A DNA stretch of 64,000 nucleotides from Dillenia suffruticosa (taxonomy: Eukaryota > Streptophyta > Magnoliopsida > Dilleniales > Dilleniaceae). The position numbers and the translations under genes were made by a program. The notes beneath the pieces were generated by a model. That model was not told the DNA's origin and made no database searches. It saw only the letters and a program-made list of their open reading frames with translations. The stretch is taken from assembly GCA_033439265.1 (NCBI GenBank), contig JAVTVX010000004.1, positions 13,405,701-13,469,700 of the forward strand, read 5' to 3'. Shown here in pieces: positions 34,809 to 45,736 of this stretch (position 1 is the stretch's first letter; each line of letters starts with the position of its first letter).

Positions 34809-35982
34809 ATGCCACCTAGACGTGATAAGCTCGGTGCTAGATTTGCACTACCCGAGAGTCCCCCAATGCCTGATGCATCTAGGGCATCCAAGACTCCACG
34901 AGTACCAAAGGATGTTTCCTCTACTCATGCACCTTCACCAGCGTCACCCCCAGTACCTCCAGCGGCTGTTACAGCCGAAATTCCTCCACCATCACTCGAC
35001 ACCTTGAGGCAATGCAAGAGTGGTACAGGAAATATGGGGTGCAGATGCCACCACCCCCACCACAGACTCCAGCGACCGTACCTGGGGCCGTACCTGCATT
35101 TACGGACCGGTTCCTCCTCCAGTGGCCAGTCCATCCATTTCTAGTCTGATTGAGGATACAACAGTTACTTTGAGGTGCATCCATGAGCTTACATAGTTGG
35201 TGAAAGAGTCATGACAACTCGAATGCATAAATTTTTCAAGATCTGGTGATGTCACAGTAGTGAAGAACTGGATTAATAGGACTCGCAGGATCCTTACTGA
35301 TCTGGGGTTGACAGAGGAGCTCAGGTTGATAGTTGTTGAGAAACTCCTCGATGGGGATGCCCTCTCATGGTGGGAGGCTTTCTGTGAGTGCTACACAGAC
35401 TTTATGGTAGGAGGATTTTCTACGAGAGTTCAACCGTAAATACTTTACCCCGTTTCAGCAGGATCGCAAGTACTTTATCCCCGACATGGCTACACCAGCT
35501 CAGATGAGATTTAAGCTTGAGGATGGCCTCCATTTGAGTATCAAGAAGTATATGACAGTACTCCTGCTTTTACACTTTCAGAGATGATTGACTCAGCATA
35601 TCGGATAGAGGAGATCTTCTGAGCTAAGTTCAGGCAGAAAGAGAGTCACCAGAAAGGAAGAAGACTGGGTCACAGGGTGAGTAATCTTCAAAGAGGGGTA
35701 GAGGTTCTGGTTATCACGGAGGGTCTTCTAACTTCAGACCAATAGGACCAGGATAGGGACCCCGACCACAGGGATCTGGGGCACCAGCCCCTAGTATCTC
35801 TACATAGTCTACTATACAGAGATAGCCTTTCTGCCGCAGATACGGTAACCATCATACATTTGGGGCTTATAGAGTACCGGTTACTTGCTTCCAGTATGGA
35901 AAGCAAGGTCACATTAGGAGTGTCTGCCCGTATTTGAGTCGAGGAGGACAAACTTTAAGGAGTCATACTGGTGTATCTAGTA
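34809..35982 (+). pseudogene. Tekay gag, N-terminal and capsid part
   Basis: ATG at 34809 opens a Pro-rich N-terminus (MPPRRDKLGARFALPESPP). The frame changes near 35005, then reads MQEWYRKYGVQMPPPPPQ. The capsid core follows at 35230-35470 (VKNWINRTRRILTDLGL; GDALSWWEAFCE; FNRKYFTPFQQ). A zinc knuckle is near 35890 (CFQYGKQGHIRSVC), in which the second Cys is Tyr. Stops at about 35141, 35196, 35211, 35438 and others show decay. At 35982 the gene is cut by a solo LTR and resumes at 38956. Confidence 0.88.
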
Positions 35983-37110
35983 TGTCACGCCCCGAACCGG
36001 GATCGTGAACAGCCGCCCGTTGTCCCTGGATGCCGGCTGGATTTTTACAGAAAATCGGGCAGAACCTCCCCATAAATCAGAGGTTTCCCATGTACAATTT
36101 CACCTGTATATGACATTCATCCAGTACAAATAAACAATTGGCCATCCCGGCCTCTCCAAAATCAACAATATCCACAGCCAACATCCAGAACAACGCAAGG
36201 CTATAAAGTTTCTAACAGTCCTAGCAACAGACCTCTACTGTCATGCCCAACTAGAGCATGAGCAGCCGCCACACCGAGCGGACTTAAATTCTACGCATAT
36301 ATAAAATAAATTCCCAAGTTATTTTTAAATATTTACAAATGCCTCAATGCAACGAAATAATCAACACGCGAGTTTCGCGAAATAAAGTCCATAATTTATA
36401 CAGTCATCCCAGAAAATTTATATAAATACATTGGTCAATCTAAAACCTCCAATACATAATAATATCACCAATCATCATAGCGGAAGAGATGGAAAATATC
36501 CATACCCAATCTCAGTGGTATCTCCTCGATCCAACACTAATCCTGTGGGAAAGAAAGTGAGGGATGAGTATCTATGGGAGGATACTCAGTAAGTGAGGGG
36601 ATTGACATCGTGCTATCAATATCGAGGTGAATTTGGAGTGTCAAAGCATAAGATAAGAAAATATCCACAGTGTGCAAACCGATCATGTTATTTCAAAATC
36701 ATATATAATACGCACACATCAGAAAGCAAGATATGCATCCCAAAATTTTACATCAATGTCATGAAGAACCGGCCAATGAAATATTCCCGGCAATGGTCTA
36801 CCTCGACCAAGGACGGCGCATTGGGGGTTTTTACAAATGCAAGTATTAAAGAATGGTTCTCTGCCCCAATGTTGGCCACAGACTACCCCAACTAGCCTGT
36901 AAAAAGTATATAGTGTACATATAACTAGTCGGCCGTGTATGGTGCCCCCGCCTGGTGCTAGACGGAGCCGTACTCAACGTCCTCTCCGATGAGGGTCAAC
37001 CTGGGACACCCATACACACGACAATCTGGCGAATACCTCCGGCCGAAACGTATCCGGACACAAGGGGTGCCTCTACCAGATGTCCTTCGTAGCTACGGAT
37101 CACAATATCA

Positions 37111-37285
37111 AATCGGCCGGGCACGTAGCCCCATGCATCCCATCACCAGTCGGCCGGGCATATAGCCCCATGCATAATATCATAACGTCGGCCGGGTATA
37201 CAGCCCAAAACATAATATCATAAAGTCGGCCGGGCATACAGCCCAAAACATAATATCATAAAGTCGGCCGGGCATACAGCCCAAA
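37111..37285. repeat. 38-bp tandem repeat, about 4.6 copies
   Basis: Units start at 37111, 37149, 37187, 37225 and 37263 with a constant 38-bp period: GTCGGCCGGGCATACAGCCC followed by AAAACATAATATCATAAA. The last three are nearly identical, the first two diverged. Confidence 0.95.
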
Positions 37286-37949
37286 TGTGTAAGTAAATCC
37301 ATTTAAAACCATGTGCCAATGCAGTGAAAGCATTTAAAACATATCAATATGTCGAAAATGTGGCACAATATACGTTTATCAAAACTCATGGATGCATATC
37401 AATAAGGTCAGCAGTTAAGACACTCCAAAGGTCACAAAACATTTCATCAAATATTGGAAAGTCATAATAATCATACATTTTGCAGAAACATGTCATTTAA
37501 AAGATATTTTTGAAACATGGTTTTCAATCAATAGCGAATGTCAAAGTCCCACTCACCGTTCTACGGGAGGGAAGTCACTCCCTACTGACAAGCCAAATCG
37601 GATCTGACCGCTCGAGTCTCCAAAAGATCAACCTAAATCAGATTATCAAATTTCTGTAACATTCTATACTTAACCTTCAATTCATAGATAATCATTTCAT
37701 AATTTGTATTCTATATGCATTCCACTTATACTCTAAACATATACAAAACCTTTCATCTTAAATTCAATCCTAGATTCGTCCAATTTATCAATTAGAGTCG
37801 AAATCTCCTCACCTAGGGTTTTCTCGAAGCGCCGAGTCTCGTCCGAAAGTCGCTTTGGTCACTCCAAAGTCTGTAGGGTTTCCTATCAAAACAAGGTTCA
37901 TTTGTTAGATCTAAACACATAGATCCGAAACAAAACCCTAAGTCATTTA

Positions 37950-38640
37950 CCTGCGTGGAGATTCGTGGGCTGTCACGAACTCACGGACCGTCACGGGCCG
38001 TCGCGGGCTCGTGGGCCACAGCTAGCGGGCTCGCTGGTCTGCGTGCTACGGGGAAGCGGGCCGGCGGGCTGGCGGACCGATGGGCTGAACTGGGCCGCGG
38101 GCCGTACTGGACCTGCGGGCTTGGACGGGCTGTCGGGCCTGGTGGGCCCGTGGGCTTGCTGCTGATGGGCCTACGGCTAATGGGCCTGCAGGCTGGCGGG
38201 CCTGCGGGCCGACAGTGGCTCGCGGGCTGGTGCTCGCCCGTGTGCTGCGCTGGCTCGTGCGCGCTCGCGCGCTGCTGCGCGCCCCTGCGCGCTCTGCTCG
38301 CGCGCTCTGCTCGCGTTCGTGCGCTGGGCCGCGCGCCCGTGCACACTCGTGCGCTGGGCCGCGCACTCGCGGCCTGGGCTCGCGCTCGCGGCCTGGGCTC
38401 GCGCTCGCGGCCTGGGCTCGCGCTCACGGCCTGGGCTCGCGCTCGCGGACTCAGTCCTGCTCGCGGCCTGGGCTCGCGCTGCGGCTGGGTCCTGCTCGCG
38501 CGCTAGTGCGCTGATGCGCGCTGGTGCACGCCCGTGCACTGATGCACGCCTATGCGCTGTGCTGCTGCGCACTCGGTGGCTCGATCGCGGCTCGCGGCAG
38601 TGTGCGGCGAGGCGGAGAGAGAGCGATCGTGGAAGATCGC
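37950..38640. repeat. GC-rich, CpG-rich block with 19-bp tandem repeats
   Basis: This 700-bp block is strikingly GC-rich in an AT-rich window. At 38368-38447 the 19-bp unit CGCGGCCTGGGCTCGCGCT is repeated about four times. CGTGCGCTGGGCCGCG words occur before it, and CGGGCTGGCGGG words at 38060-38220. All six frames are open for long stretches because AT-rich stops are rare, so these open frames are not evidence of genes. Confidence 0.85.
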
Positions 38641-38798
38641 GAGAGGGAGAGAAGACAGAGTGAGGTAGAGAGGGAAATGAGCTGCGGGAGAAAGAAGAAA
38701 AAAGCAGAAGAAGAAGAAGAAGAAGAAGAAGATGCCGGCGAAGCTTGCGGTGAAGACCAGCGCCGCGGTGGGGGAGGGAGGCGAAGGGTCGGCGGAGA

Positions 38799-38803
<5 letters not shown>

Positions 38804-38837
<34 letters not shown>

Positions 38838-38902
38838 GAATTAGGGCTTTAGCCCTAATTCAATTGGGGGGAGGGCCAAAACGCTGCGTTTTGGCTCTCC
38901 CT

Positions 38903-38938
<36 letters not shown>
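38804..38938. repeat. GA microsatellite, two tight palindromes, poly-T
   Basis: A (GA)n run (about 38804-38833) is followed by GAATTAGGGCTTTAGCCCTAATTC (38838-38861; 11-bp arms, 2-nt loop). GCCAAAACGC-T-GCGTTTTGGC (38875-38895; 10-bp arms, 1-nt loop) comes next, then about 31 T residues to 38938. These lie at the U3 start of the minus-strand LTR. Confidence 0.85.
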
Positions 38939-38955
38939 TTAGGCTTGGTGTTACA

Positions 38956-39122
38956 TAGTACAGGCCAGCAGGGGGCACCTGCGCACTCAACTATCATAGT
39001 TCCTCGGACTACAGCCGGGAGCAATACAGTACCAAGACCAACGTGACAGCCGCCTAGAGCCCAGGCTCATGTATTTGCGATGACGCAAGAGAACGCATAA
39101 GTAAACTCTGATATCATTATGG
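38956..39122 (+). pseudogene. Tekay gag C-terminal end (exon-like segment before the intron)
   Basis: After the solo LTR the gag tail resumes (QQGAPAHSTIIVPRTTAGSN, then AHVFAMTQENA and NSDIIMG). The frame reaches ATG-G at 39119-39122, where a GT...AG segment begins. One TGA (near 39043) and a TAA (near 39099) are present. In Tekay elements gag and protease are continuous here. Confidence 0.8.
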
Positions 39123-39312
39123 GTAATCCTTCCGCAGATCCCTTAGTATAGGACTTTTATTGTACTTTCTTTATGAGATCTTGTATACCATGATATCGAT
39201 GTATAGTTTTGACTAATTAAAACTTTAGAAACTTAACTAGTTTGATATATATATATAAATACATCTACTTTTTCCTTGCATTTTAAATGTCTTTAATTTT
39301 TCTTATCCTTAG
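39123..39312 (+). other. putative spliceosomal intron at the gag-protease junction
   Basis: The 190-bp segment starts GTAATCC and ends CTTATCCTTAG. It is AT-rich, carries a branch-point-like GACTAATTAAAAC and a pyrimidine-rich tail. Its length is not a multiple of three. Removing it joins G (39122) to GT (39313-39314) as a Gly codon. The frame then runs from the gag tail through IIMGTMQIFGIDARILIDTG, which is the family's conserved protease start. Known Tekay elements have no intron here as far as I know. Splicing itself is inferred from sequence only. Confidence 0.6.
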
Positions 39313-39760
39313 GTACCATGCAAATATTTGGTATCGACGCCCGTATCCTCATAGACACCGGGTCGAATTATTCATATGTGAGCGACACATTCGCTCGCCA
39401 TTCTGATAGGCCTTTCTCGCTACTTAATGCAGAGATTATGGTTATCACAACTCTCGGCAAGCATATCATTCAAGATACAGTCTATAGAGGCTGCGAGGTC
39501 ATTATTGAGGAGGCGGTATTAGAGATAGATCTGATTCCGCTCCAAATCACGGTTTTGATGCCATCCTAGGGATGAATTGGCTGAGTTTATACCGGGCTTC
39601 CGTGAATTGTTTTAAGAAAGAGGTTGAGTTTCGGAGGCCCGAGCAGCCACCGTTAGTGTTTAGGGGCGAGAGACGGATATTGCCCTGCTGTGTTATATCG
39701 GTTATGGAGGCCAGACACATGGTACGCCGTTGGTGCATGGCTTATCTGGCTTACGTCGTT
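39313..39760 (+). pseudogene. Tekay protease
   Basis: The retropepsin domain begins MQIFGIDARILIDTGSNYSYVS (39318); DTG is the active-site triad in its expected place. It continues to EVIIEEAVLEIDLIPLQ near 39545. There one base is missing before the conserved FDAILGMNWL (ITVLMPS instead), so translation runs out of frame at 39569. The linker to RT is read from 39572 in the new frame. Apart from that frameshift this domain is the best preserved part of the element. It would cleave the polyprotein. Confidence 0.88.
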
Positions 39761-40640
39761 GACACCACCACTGAGCGACCAAGACTTGAGGATGTCCCTG
39801 TGGTGCAAGAGTTTTCAAATGTGTTCCCCGATGAGCTTCCCAGATTACGATCAGTTTGGGAGTTCAATTTTGAGATTGATCTAGTACTGGGAACCACTCC
39901 TATATCTATTCCGTCATACAGAATGGCACATGCTGAATTAAGAGAGCACAAGGTTCAGTTGCAGGAACTTCTGGATAAGGGGTTTATTCGGCCGAGCACT
40001 TCACCCTGGGGCGCTCCATGCTATTTGTAAAGAAGAAAGATAGTACACTTCGGTTTTGTGTGGATTACAGATAGTTGAACAAAGCCACCATCAAAAATAG
40101 ATATCCCTTGCAACATATTAATGATTTGTTTGATCAGCTACAGGGATCCAGTGTTTTCTCTAAAATTGATCTCCGTTCGGATTATTATCAGTTGAGGATT
40201 CAGGCCGAGAATGTGACCAAGATAGCATTTCGCACCTGATACGGCCACTATGAGTTTTTAGTCATACCATTTGGGCTGACTAATACCCCAGCTGCTTTTA
40301 TGGATCTGATGAACCGAGTCTTCCACGATTTTTTGGATCGGTTCATCATCGTATTTATCGATGACATCTTGGTGTATTCACGGAGTGATGAAGATCATGC
40401 TCAATACCTTCGGGTGGTATTGTAGATATTCCATAAGAAGCAGCTATATGTCAAATTTTTGAAATGTGAGTTTTGGCTTAAACAGATAGGATTTTTAGGG
40501 CACATTGTTTCCGTGGAGGGTTTTTATATTGATCCGCAAAAGGTTGAAACTATATTGAAATGGGAACATCCACAAATAGTTATCGAAATCCGTCGTTTTC
40601 TCGGTTTAGCCGGATATTATCGCAGATTTGTAGAGGAATT
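39761..40640 (+). pseudogene. Tekay reverse transcriptase
   Basis: It starts with the conserved VVQEFSNVFPDELP (39801) and runs through [47 protein letters not shown] and the catalytic FIDDILVYS (about 40351). It goes on to LKCEFWLKQIGFLGHIVS and RRFLGLAGYYRRFVEEF. Stops occur at 40069 (CAG to TAG in the usual YRQLNK), 40237 and 40423, and a small deletion is near 40018. It would copy the element RNA into DNA if intact. Confidence 0.92.
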
Positions 40641-41190
40641 TTTCCGGATAGCTACTCCGTTGTCTAGATTGACCCGAAAGGGGGTCAAGTTTGTTTGGGA
40701 TGACCGTTGTGAGGCAAACTTTCAGGAGCTCAAACAACGGTTGACTTCTGCTCCTATTTTAGCCCTTCCCACAGTAGTTAGGAATACACAGTGTACAGTA
40801 ATACTAGCCGACAGGGATTGGGTTGTATTCTAATGCAAGATAGTCGAGTTATTGTATATGCCTCGCGGCAGCTAAAGAAACATGAGGTTAACTACCCGAC
40901 ACATGATTTGGAGTTGGCAGCTATAGTTTTTGCATTGAAAATATGATGACATTATCTTTAAGGGGTGACCTGCAGAGTATTTACATATCACAAAAGTTTA
41001 AAGTATCTGTTTACCTAAAAGGAGCTGAATTTGAGACAGAGGAGATGGTTAAAGCTCCTCAAGGATTACGACCTCATTATTGACTATCATCCGGGTAAAG
41101 CGAATGTTATGGCAGATGCCTTGAGCCAAAAGTCAGTATCATCCTTATAGTCAACAAAGGATGCATACTTTTCTTGTTTAGTAGGACTCC
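40641..41190 (+). pseudogene. Tekay RNase H
   Basis: The tether and RNase H start at WDDRCEANFQELKQRLTSAP (40698). They continue after a 1-base loss near 40785 into [29 protein letters not shown] (40857-40943). The end is LRQRRWLKLLKDYDLIIDYHPGKANVMADALS (41030-41124). Stops at 40944, 40960 and others break it. The first catalytic Asp region is disturbed by the frameshift. Confidence 0.88.
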
Positions 41191-42690
41191 GAGACTTGGG
41201 AGTCAGTTTGGCTAGTGATAATCAGGGAGATTTACTAGCCAGATTTGAGATCAGGCCGACTTGTTCGATCATATCAGAGAGCTCCAAAGTACGGATGAAG
41301 AGCTTCAGGATATTGCAGATAGAGTCCACCGAGCGGATGGCGGAGACTTTAGGGTCCGAGATGATGGATTGTCAGTGTTCAAGGAGCGGGTTTGTGTTCC
41401 CACTAATACAGATCTCCGCAAGGCCATACTTGAGGAGGCACACTCATCTGCTTATGCATTGCATCTGGGTGGTACCAAGATATATCGGACCATTCGGGAG
41501 AGTTATTGGTGGCCCAACATGAAGCGAGAGATTGCAGATTTTGTGGCTAGATGTCTAGTTTGCCAACAGGTGAAGGCCGAGCATCAGCGGCCAGCTAGTA
41601 CATTGCAACCCTTACCCATTCCTGAGTGAAAGTAGGATCACATTACTATAGATTTTGTGACAAGGCTACCGTGGACTTCATCACGGCATGATGCCATATG
41701 GGTAATTGTGGATCGACTTACCAAGTCCGTACATTTTCTTCCTATTCACAGCGACTATCCTTTGGAGACCTTGGCACGTCTTTACATCGATACAATAGTC
41801 AGGCTGTATGGTGTTCTTGTGTTGATAGTATCAGACAGGGACCCGAGGTTTACTTCCAAGTTTTGGCCCAGGTTGCAGGAGGTAATGGATACAGGATTGA
41901 GTTTTCGCACAGCTTATTATCCACAAACAGATGGTCAGTCAGAGAGGACCATTCAAACTCTTGAGGACATACTGAGAGCATGTGTGATGGATTTTCAGGG
42001 TAGTTGGGATTGACACCTTCCACTGGTCAAATTTGTATATAATAACAGCTATCAGGCCAGTATTGGGATGCCACCATATGAGGTACTGTTTGGTAGGAAG
42101 TGCCACACTCCATTATGTTGGGATGAGATCGGAGAGCGACGTTTCAACAATGTTGAATTGATTGAGGAAACGAAGGATAAGGTTAGGGTCATCCGTGAGC
42201 AGATGAGAGCCACCCAGGACAGACAGAAGGCATATGTCGATCGTAGGCGACAACCCTTTGAGTTTGCCAAGGGAGATATGGTTTTCTTGAGAATATCTCC
42301 TTTGAAGGGAGTTATACGGTTCAGGTAGCGGGGCAAACAATGCTTCAGATATATTGGGCCCTTCCATATCCTTCAGAGGATCGGGAGTGTGGCATACAAA
42401 TTGGAGCTACAGATGAACTATCATGTATTCATGACGTCTTTCATGTCTCATTACTCAGGAAATAACTAGCCGATCCTTCTCATGTACTTGAGCCTCCATC
42501 AGTTGAGTTGCGAGAGGACCTCAGCCTTCCAGTTCAGCCCGTGGCTATTCTAGATCAACAGGTCAGAAAGTTACGGAGCAAGAAAATCTCATTGGTCAGA
42601 GTCTTGTGGAGGAGTTACCAGATCGAGGAGGAGACCTGGGAACTCAAAGAGGCTATGAGGAGACAGTACCCCCACTTGTTTATTGTATAG
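41191..42690 (+). pseudogene. Tekay integrase with chromodomain
   Basis: The HHCC zinc-binding region lies at 41440-41570 (LHLGGTKIYRTI ... [14 protein letters not shown]). The DDE core is at 41640-41960 ([54 protein letters not shown]). Then come NNSYQASIGMPPYE, the GPY/F region (YIGPFHILQRIGS) and a C-terminal chromodomain (RKLRSKKISLVRVLWRSYQIEEETWELKEAMRRQYP) to TAG 42690. Stops are at 41627, 41633, 42012 and 42327, with frame changes near 41190 and 42410. The chromodomain guides insertion to heterochromatin in chromoviruses, in keeping with the nested neighbourhood. Confidence 0.93.
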
Positions 42691-42736
42691 TTTTTTTTAG
42701 TTTTAAGGACGAAACTTGTTTTTAGGGGGTTAGAAA

Positions 42737-45041
42737 TGTAACACCGATACTCGATGTATTATATATTATACTTCTCATTATCCATAGATGATATATTTTC
42801 ATTTTTATATAGAGAAAAGTCTCTCAGAAATTTTTTCAATTTATAATGCTCTTTAAAATTTTTGACAAAATTGTCGGGAGCTTAAAAAAAAAATTCTCTC
42901 CGTGCCATTTTAAAATCTACACGTGCAATTTTGACCCCGATAAAATTACACATGCAATTTTGACCCCGAGCCAAATTTAGTTCTACCAGTGCAAAACCGC
43001 TAAAATTTTGCCAGAAAGCCTAAATTAGGCTAAATTAATGTTTTATCAAATTAAAACGTAATTTCAGGAAATTTTGGCAAAAACGCAAAGCGGAAGGAAA
43101 AATCACTCTAAAAACCCTAATGCGTTTAAGGGCGATTTAGAAGGTCAAATGATTTCATCAATGTGCGAGACCAACTTTATTAGATTCAGTGCGAAAAACT
43201 GAACCAAATGGGTAAATTTGAATTTCTCAGACTTTGAGTCAAATATTAACTCCGCCGCACGTTATGCGAAAATCGAGATAGAAATTTTCATGTAAATATA
43301 AGAAGGACCTTTTATACAATTTAGAAAAAGGGGTTGGAGACAATTAATGACCAAGGGAAGTGTGCCAATGAGGTGGAAGGCTAGAATTGTTTAAAAATTT
43401 AAAGAATCAATGTGAGCCATTTGATTGGGTTATTGGGAGACAAAACAATTAATGAAGGAGTTGGGTTGTAGTGAAAGAAATTGACTTGCTGTGTGAGAAG
43501 AAGAGAGAAAACGTGAGAGAGAGAGAGAGGGAGAAAGAGACAGAAATTGTTGACTTTTGAGAAGATAAACCAATGGTGTAGATTGAATGAAAGTTAAATG
43601 AATTTATATGAGCCATTGGATTTAGTTGGTTGGGAGACATGCACGTAATGAAGGCACGTGTTTGTAGAGTGAGAAAGTATGTTTTGAAGAGAGAGAACAC
43701 TTGTGTGACAAAATAATCCTAGAGTTAGGAATTAATCTTGAGAAAATATGGATAGATTGGATTAAATGGGGCAAGTGCTATGAAACAAGCACTTATTCAT
43801 TCCTTCCCAAAAACTGTGAGTGTGTTCAAGCCAAAGGAAAGCAAGCTCTCTCATTTTCTCTCAAGAATCGTGAGCTTCACCATTGAAGGAGGTAAGATTT
43901 CTTCAAACATTTCTTTGAAATTTCTGTAAATAGGACATTCTGATCATGCTGTGATATTTTGGTCATAACATTTTTTGCACAAAGGCAAACTAAGCTAGGT
44001 TAATTTTAAGTAAAAATAGACTCACAAAACTTTAAAATGAGATATGATTCATTGCATTTTGATAAGAATTGGATTTATTATGATTTTCAAAATTAAGTGT
44101 TCTGTATAGAAATTTTTGTTCTGTCCTGCTTTAGTTCTGTTTCTGTCCGTGAATTAGCCTCTGTTTTGAGGTGTCTTACAGTCTGACTAGCAAATGCCCC
44201 AACTATGTAATCTATAAATCTAGGTCTTCTCTTTCCAAGGAGATAAGAATCACCTTAATCCAATTCCTATGTCAAAGGTTATAACAATTTTCTTGAAACT
44301 CAACAGAAGGTTTTCCTGTTTCGAACCCTAAGAACAATGTATAAAAACGACCCTCTTCTAGTCCTAGTTTGGGCAAGCTCAAAGAATAAAAGTTGTAGAT
44401 ATCCCTCTTAGCTATAGCATGTTGAAATATCAGCCAATTCACACTAGGGAATCAAACGTTATGCCTATTTTACTAAAGGGGTGTCGACAGAAATTCTGTT
44501 TTCCAACTGAAATCTCATGCATGAAAAGTAAAACTTGATTTTTTGTCATGTTTTTAACAAAACATGCTTTTGATATATGTGACTCGTCGTGTGCTACTAG
44601 ATTTCGAATTTGTTTTGTGACTATTAGAGTATCGTGAACTCATATTTTCTATGAATATGCATCCATAAATTTGATTCAACTGAATTGGTGCCATGCTTTA
44701 TGATTTTCACATCAATATGGCACATTTATTGAGTACTATGATTTCTATATCACTTAGTTGGGGTTGTATGGCCATGGGATGACTATTATGGTATCATTGA
44801 GTCTCGAGAGGATGACCATAGCTACGGAGGGCGTTTGTTATGGCGTCAAGTATGCATCTGGGTACATTTCGTGCGGAGGTACCCTCAAACATCCGTTATA
44901 TAGGTTTAGGCACAGCCGGTTGAACCTGCAAGGGGGAGGACATATGTGACGCCACTATCTAGTACCAGGCAGGGTCCTATACGTGATCCGATATGTGTAT
45001 GAGCTAGTCTCGGTGAAGCTCATGGCCAACGTCGGGGTAGA
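42737..45041 (+). repeat. Tekay 3' LTR, truncated
   Basis: It begins TGTAACACCGATACTCG right after TTTTTAGGGGGTTAGAAA and aligns with the LTR at 30714 through GGCCAACGTCGGGGTAGA, where it stops at 45041. Compared with the first LTR a block is missing near 44515 (about 450 bp around 32590-33040). Its last 900 bp are cut off. The TATA box is changed to TATGAAA, the donor-like GGAG|GTAAGA at 43892 is kept. Confidence 0.9.
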
Positions 45042-45736
45042 AGGTCTAGTAGTGGACACACACCTGGTTTGATGGAACCACTATAAAAACTTTTGTGTGT
45101 CATATTTTTCTATTTTAACAACCAAACACCACTGTCATTCTCTTTTTAAAATACCTAAATAGTCAAAATTTTTAAAAATATCTCTATTCAACTATTCACC
45201 ACCTCTAGTTGAATAACAACACTCCAAGAGAAAATTAACAACTTTTGGAATATTTATTGAACTCAATTGCAAAAATGTCTTTTGTGAGCTTTATTTTTCT
45301 TCATGTTGTATTCTTACCTCTAGGCTGAAATGACTTATTTGATGTCAAATATTCACTTTGTATTTTAGTGCCTAATCTTGTAAGAGATATAAAGAAAGGG
45401 TTCTTTCTATATTGGGTTTAGTGTGTTTAAGTTGAAAGACCAAGATTTTGCTAGCACATGTTGTAAACTAGTATTGAGTGTTTGAATGAAATGCTTATAA
45501 GGTCTAATTAGGACCTAGGAAGCTAGCTGTATGTAATATTTTGGTTGAAAATCATGGATTAGAAAATCCAAATGAAATATGAGAGTCAACATACACCACG
45601 GAAGATAGAGCCATTACAAATCTTCTGTGTTGATTCCTCTTGTTTTTCTCTTAATCCTCTTTAAAAAACTCAAAAAAATTTAAAAGTGTCAAAACAATTT
45701 ATTCACCCCCTCTAAGTTGTCACAATAGATTCTTCA
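45042..45736 (+). repeat. two copia LTR end fragments
   Basis: 45042-45220 reads like the end of one copia LTR (GGAACCACTATAAAAAC ... TATTCACCACCTCTAGTTG). From 45225 to 45736 the sequence matches the LTR end at 27950-28433 (AACTTTTGGAATATTTATTGAACTC ... TTGTCACAATAGATTCTTCA). The second piece may be the far part of the copia 3' LTR interrupted at 30290. Confidence 0.65.

Larger units (their letters stand above)
35983..38955 (-). mobile_element. solo LTR of a Tekay-type element, inserted in gag
   Basis: On the minus strand it starts TGTAACACCAAGCC (38955) and ends CCGGTTCGGGGCGTGACA (35983), the same end types as the other Tekay LTRs. Both sides carry TAGTA (35978-35982 and 38956-38960), a perfect 5-bp target duplication. 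Gag sequence joins across it. No internal element sequence is present, so the element was reduced to one LTR (2973 bp). It holds a 38-bp tandem repeat, a very GC-rich block, GA repeats and a long T run. It has far fewer broken words than its host element, in line with a younger age. Confidence 0.93.

Noticed and set aside
37955-38663. Several overlapping open frames of 100-180 codons on both strands
   Set aside because: They lie in a GC-rich, repeat-filled LTR segment where stop codons are rare by composition. The translations are Arg/Ala/Gly repeats in all frames.
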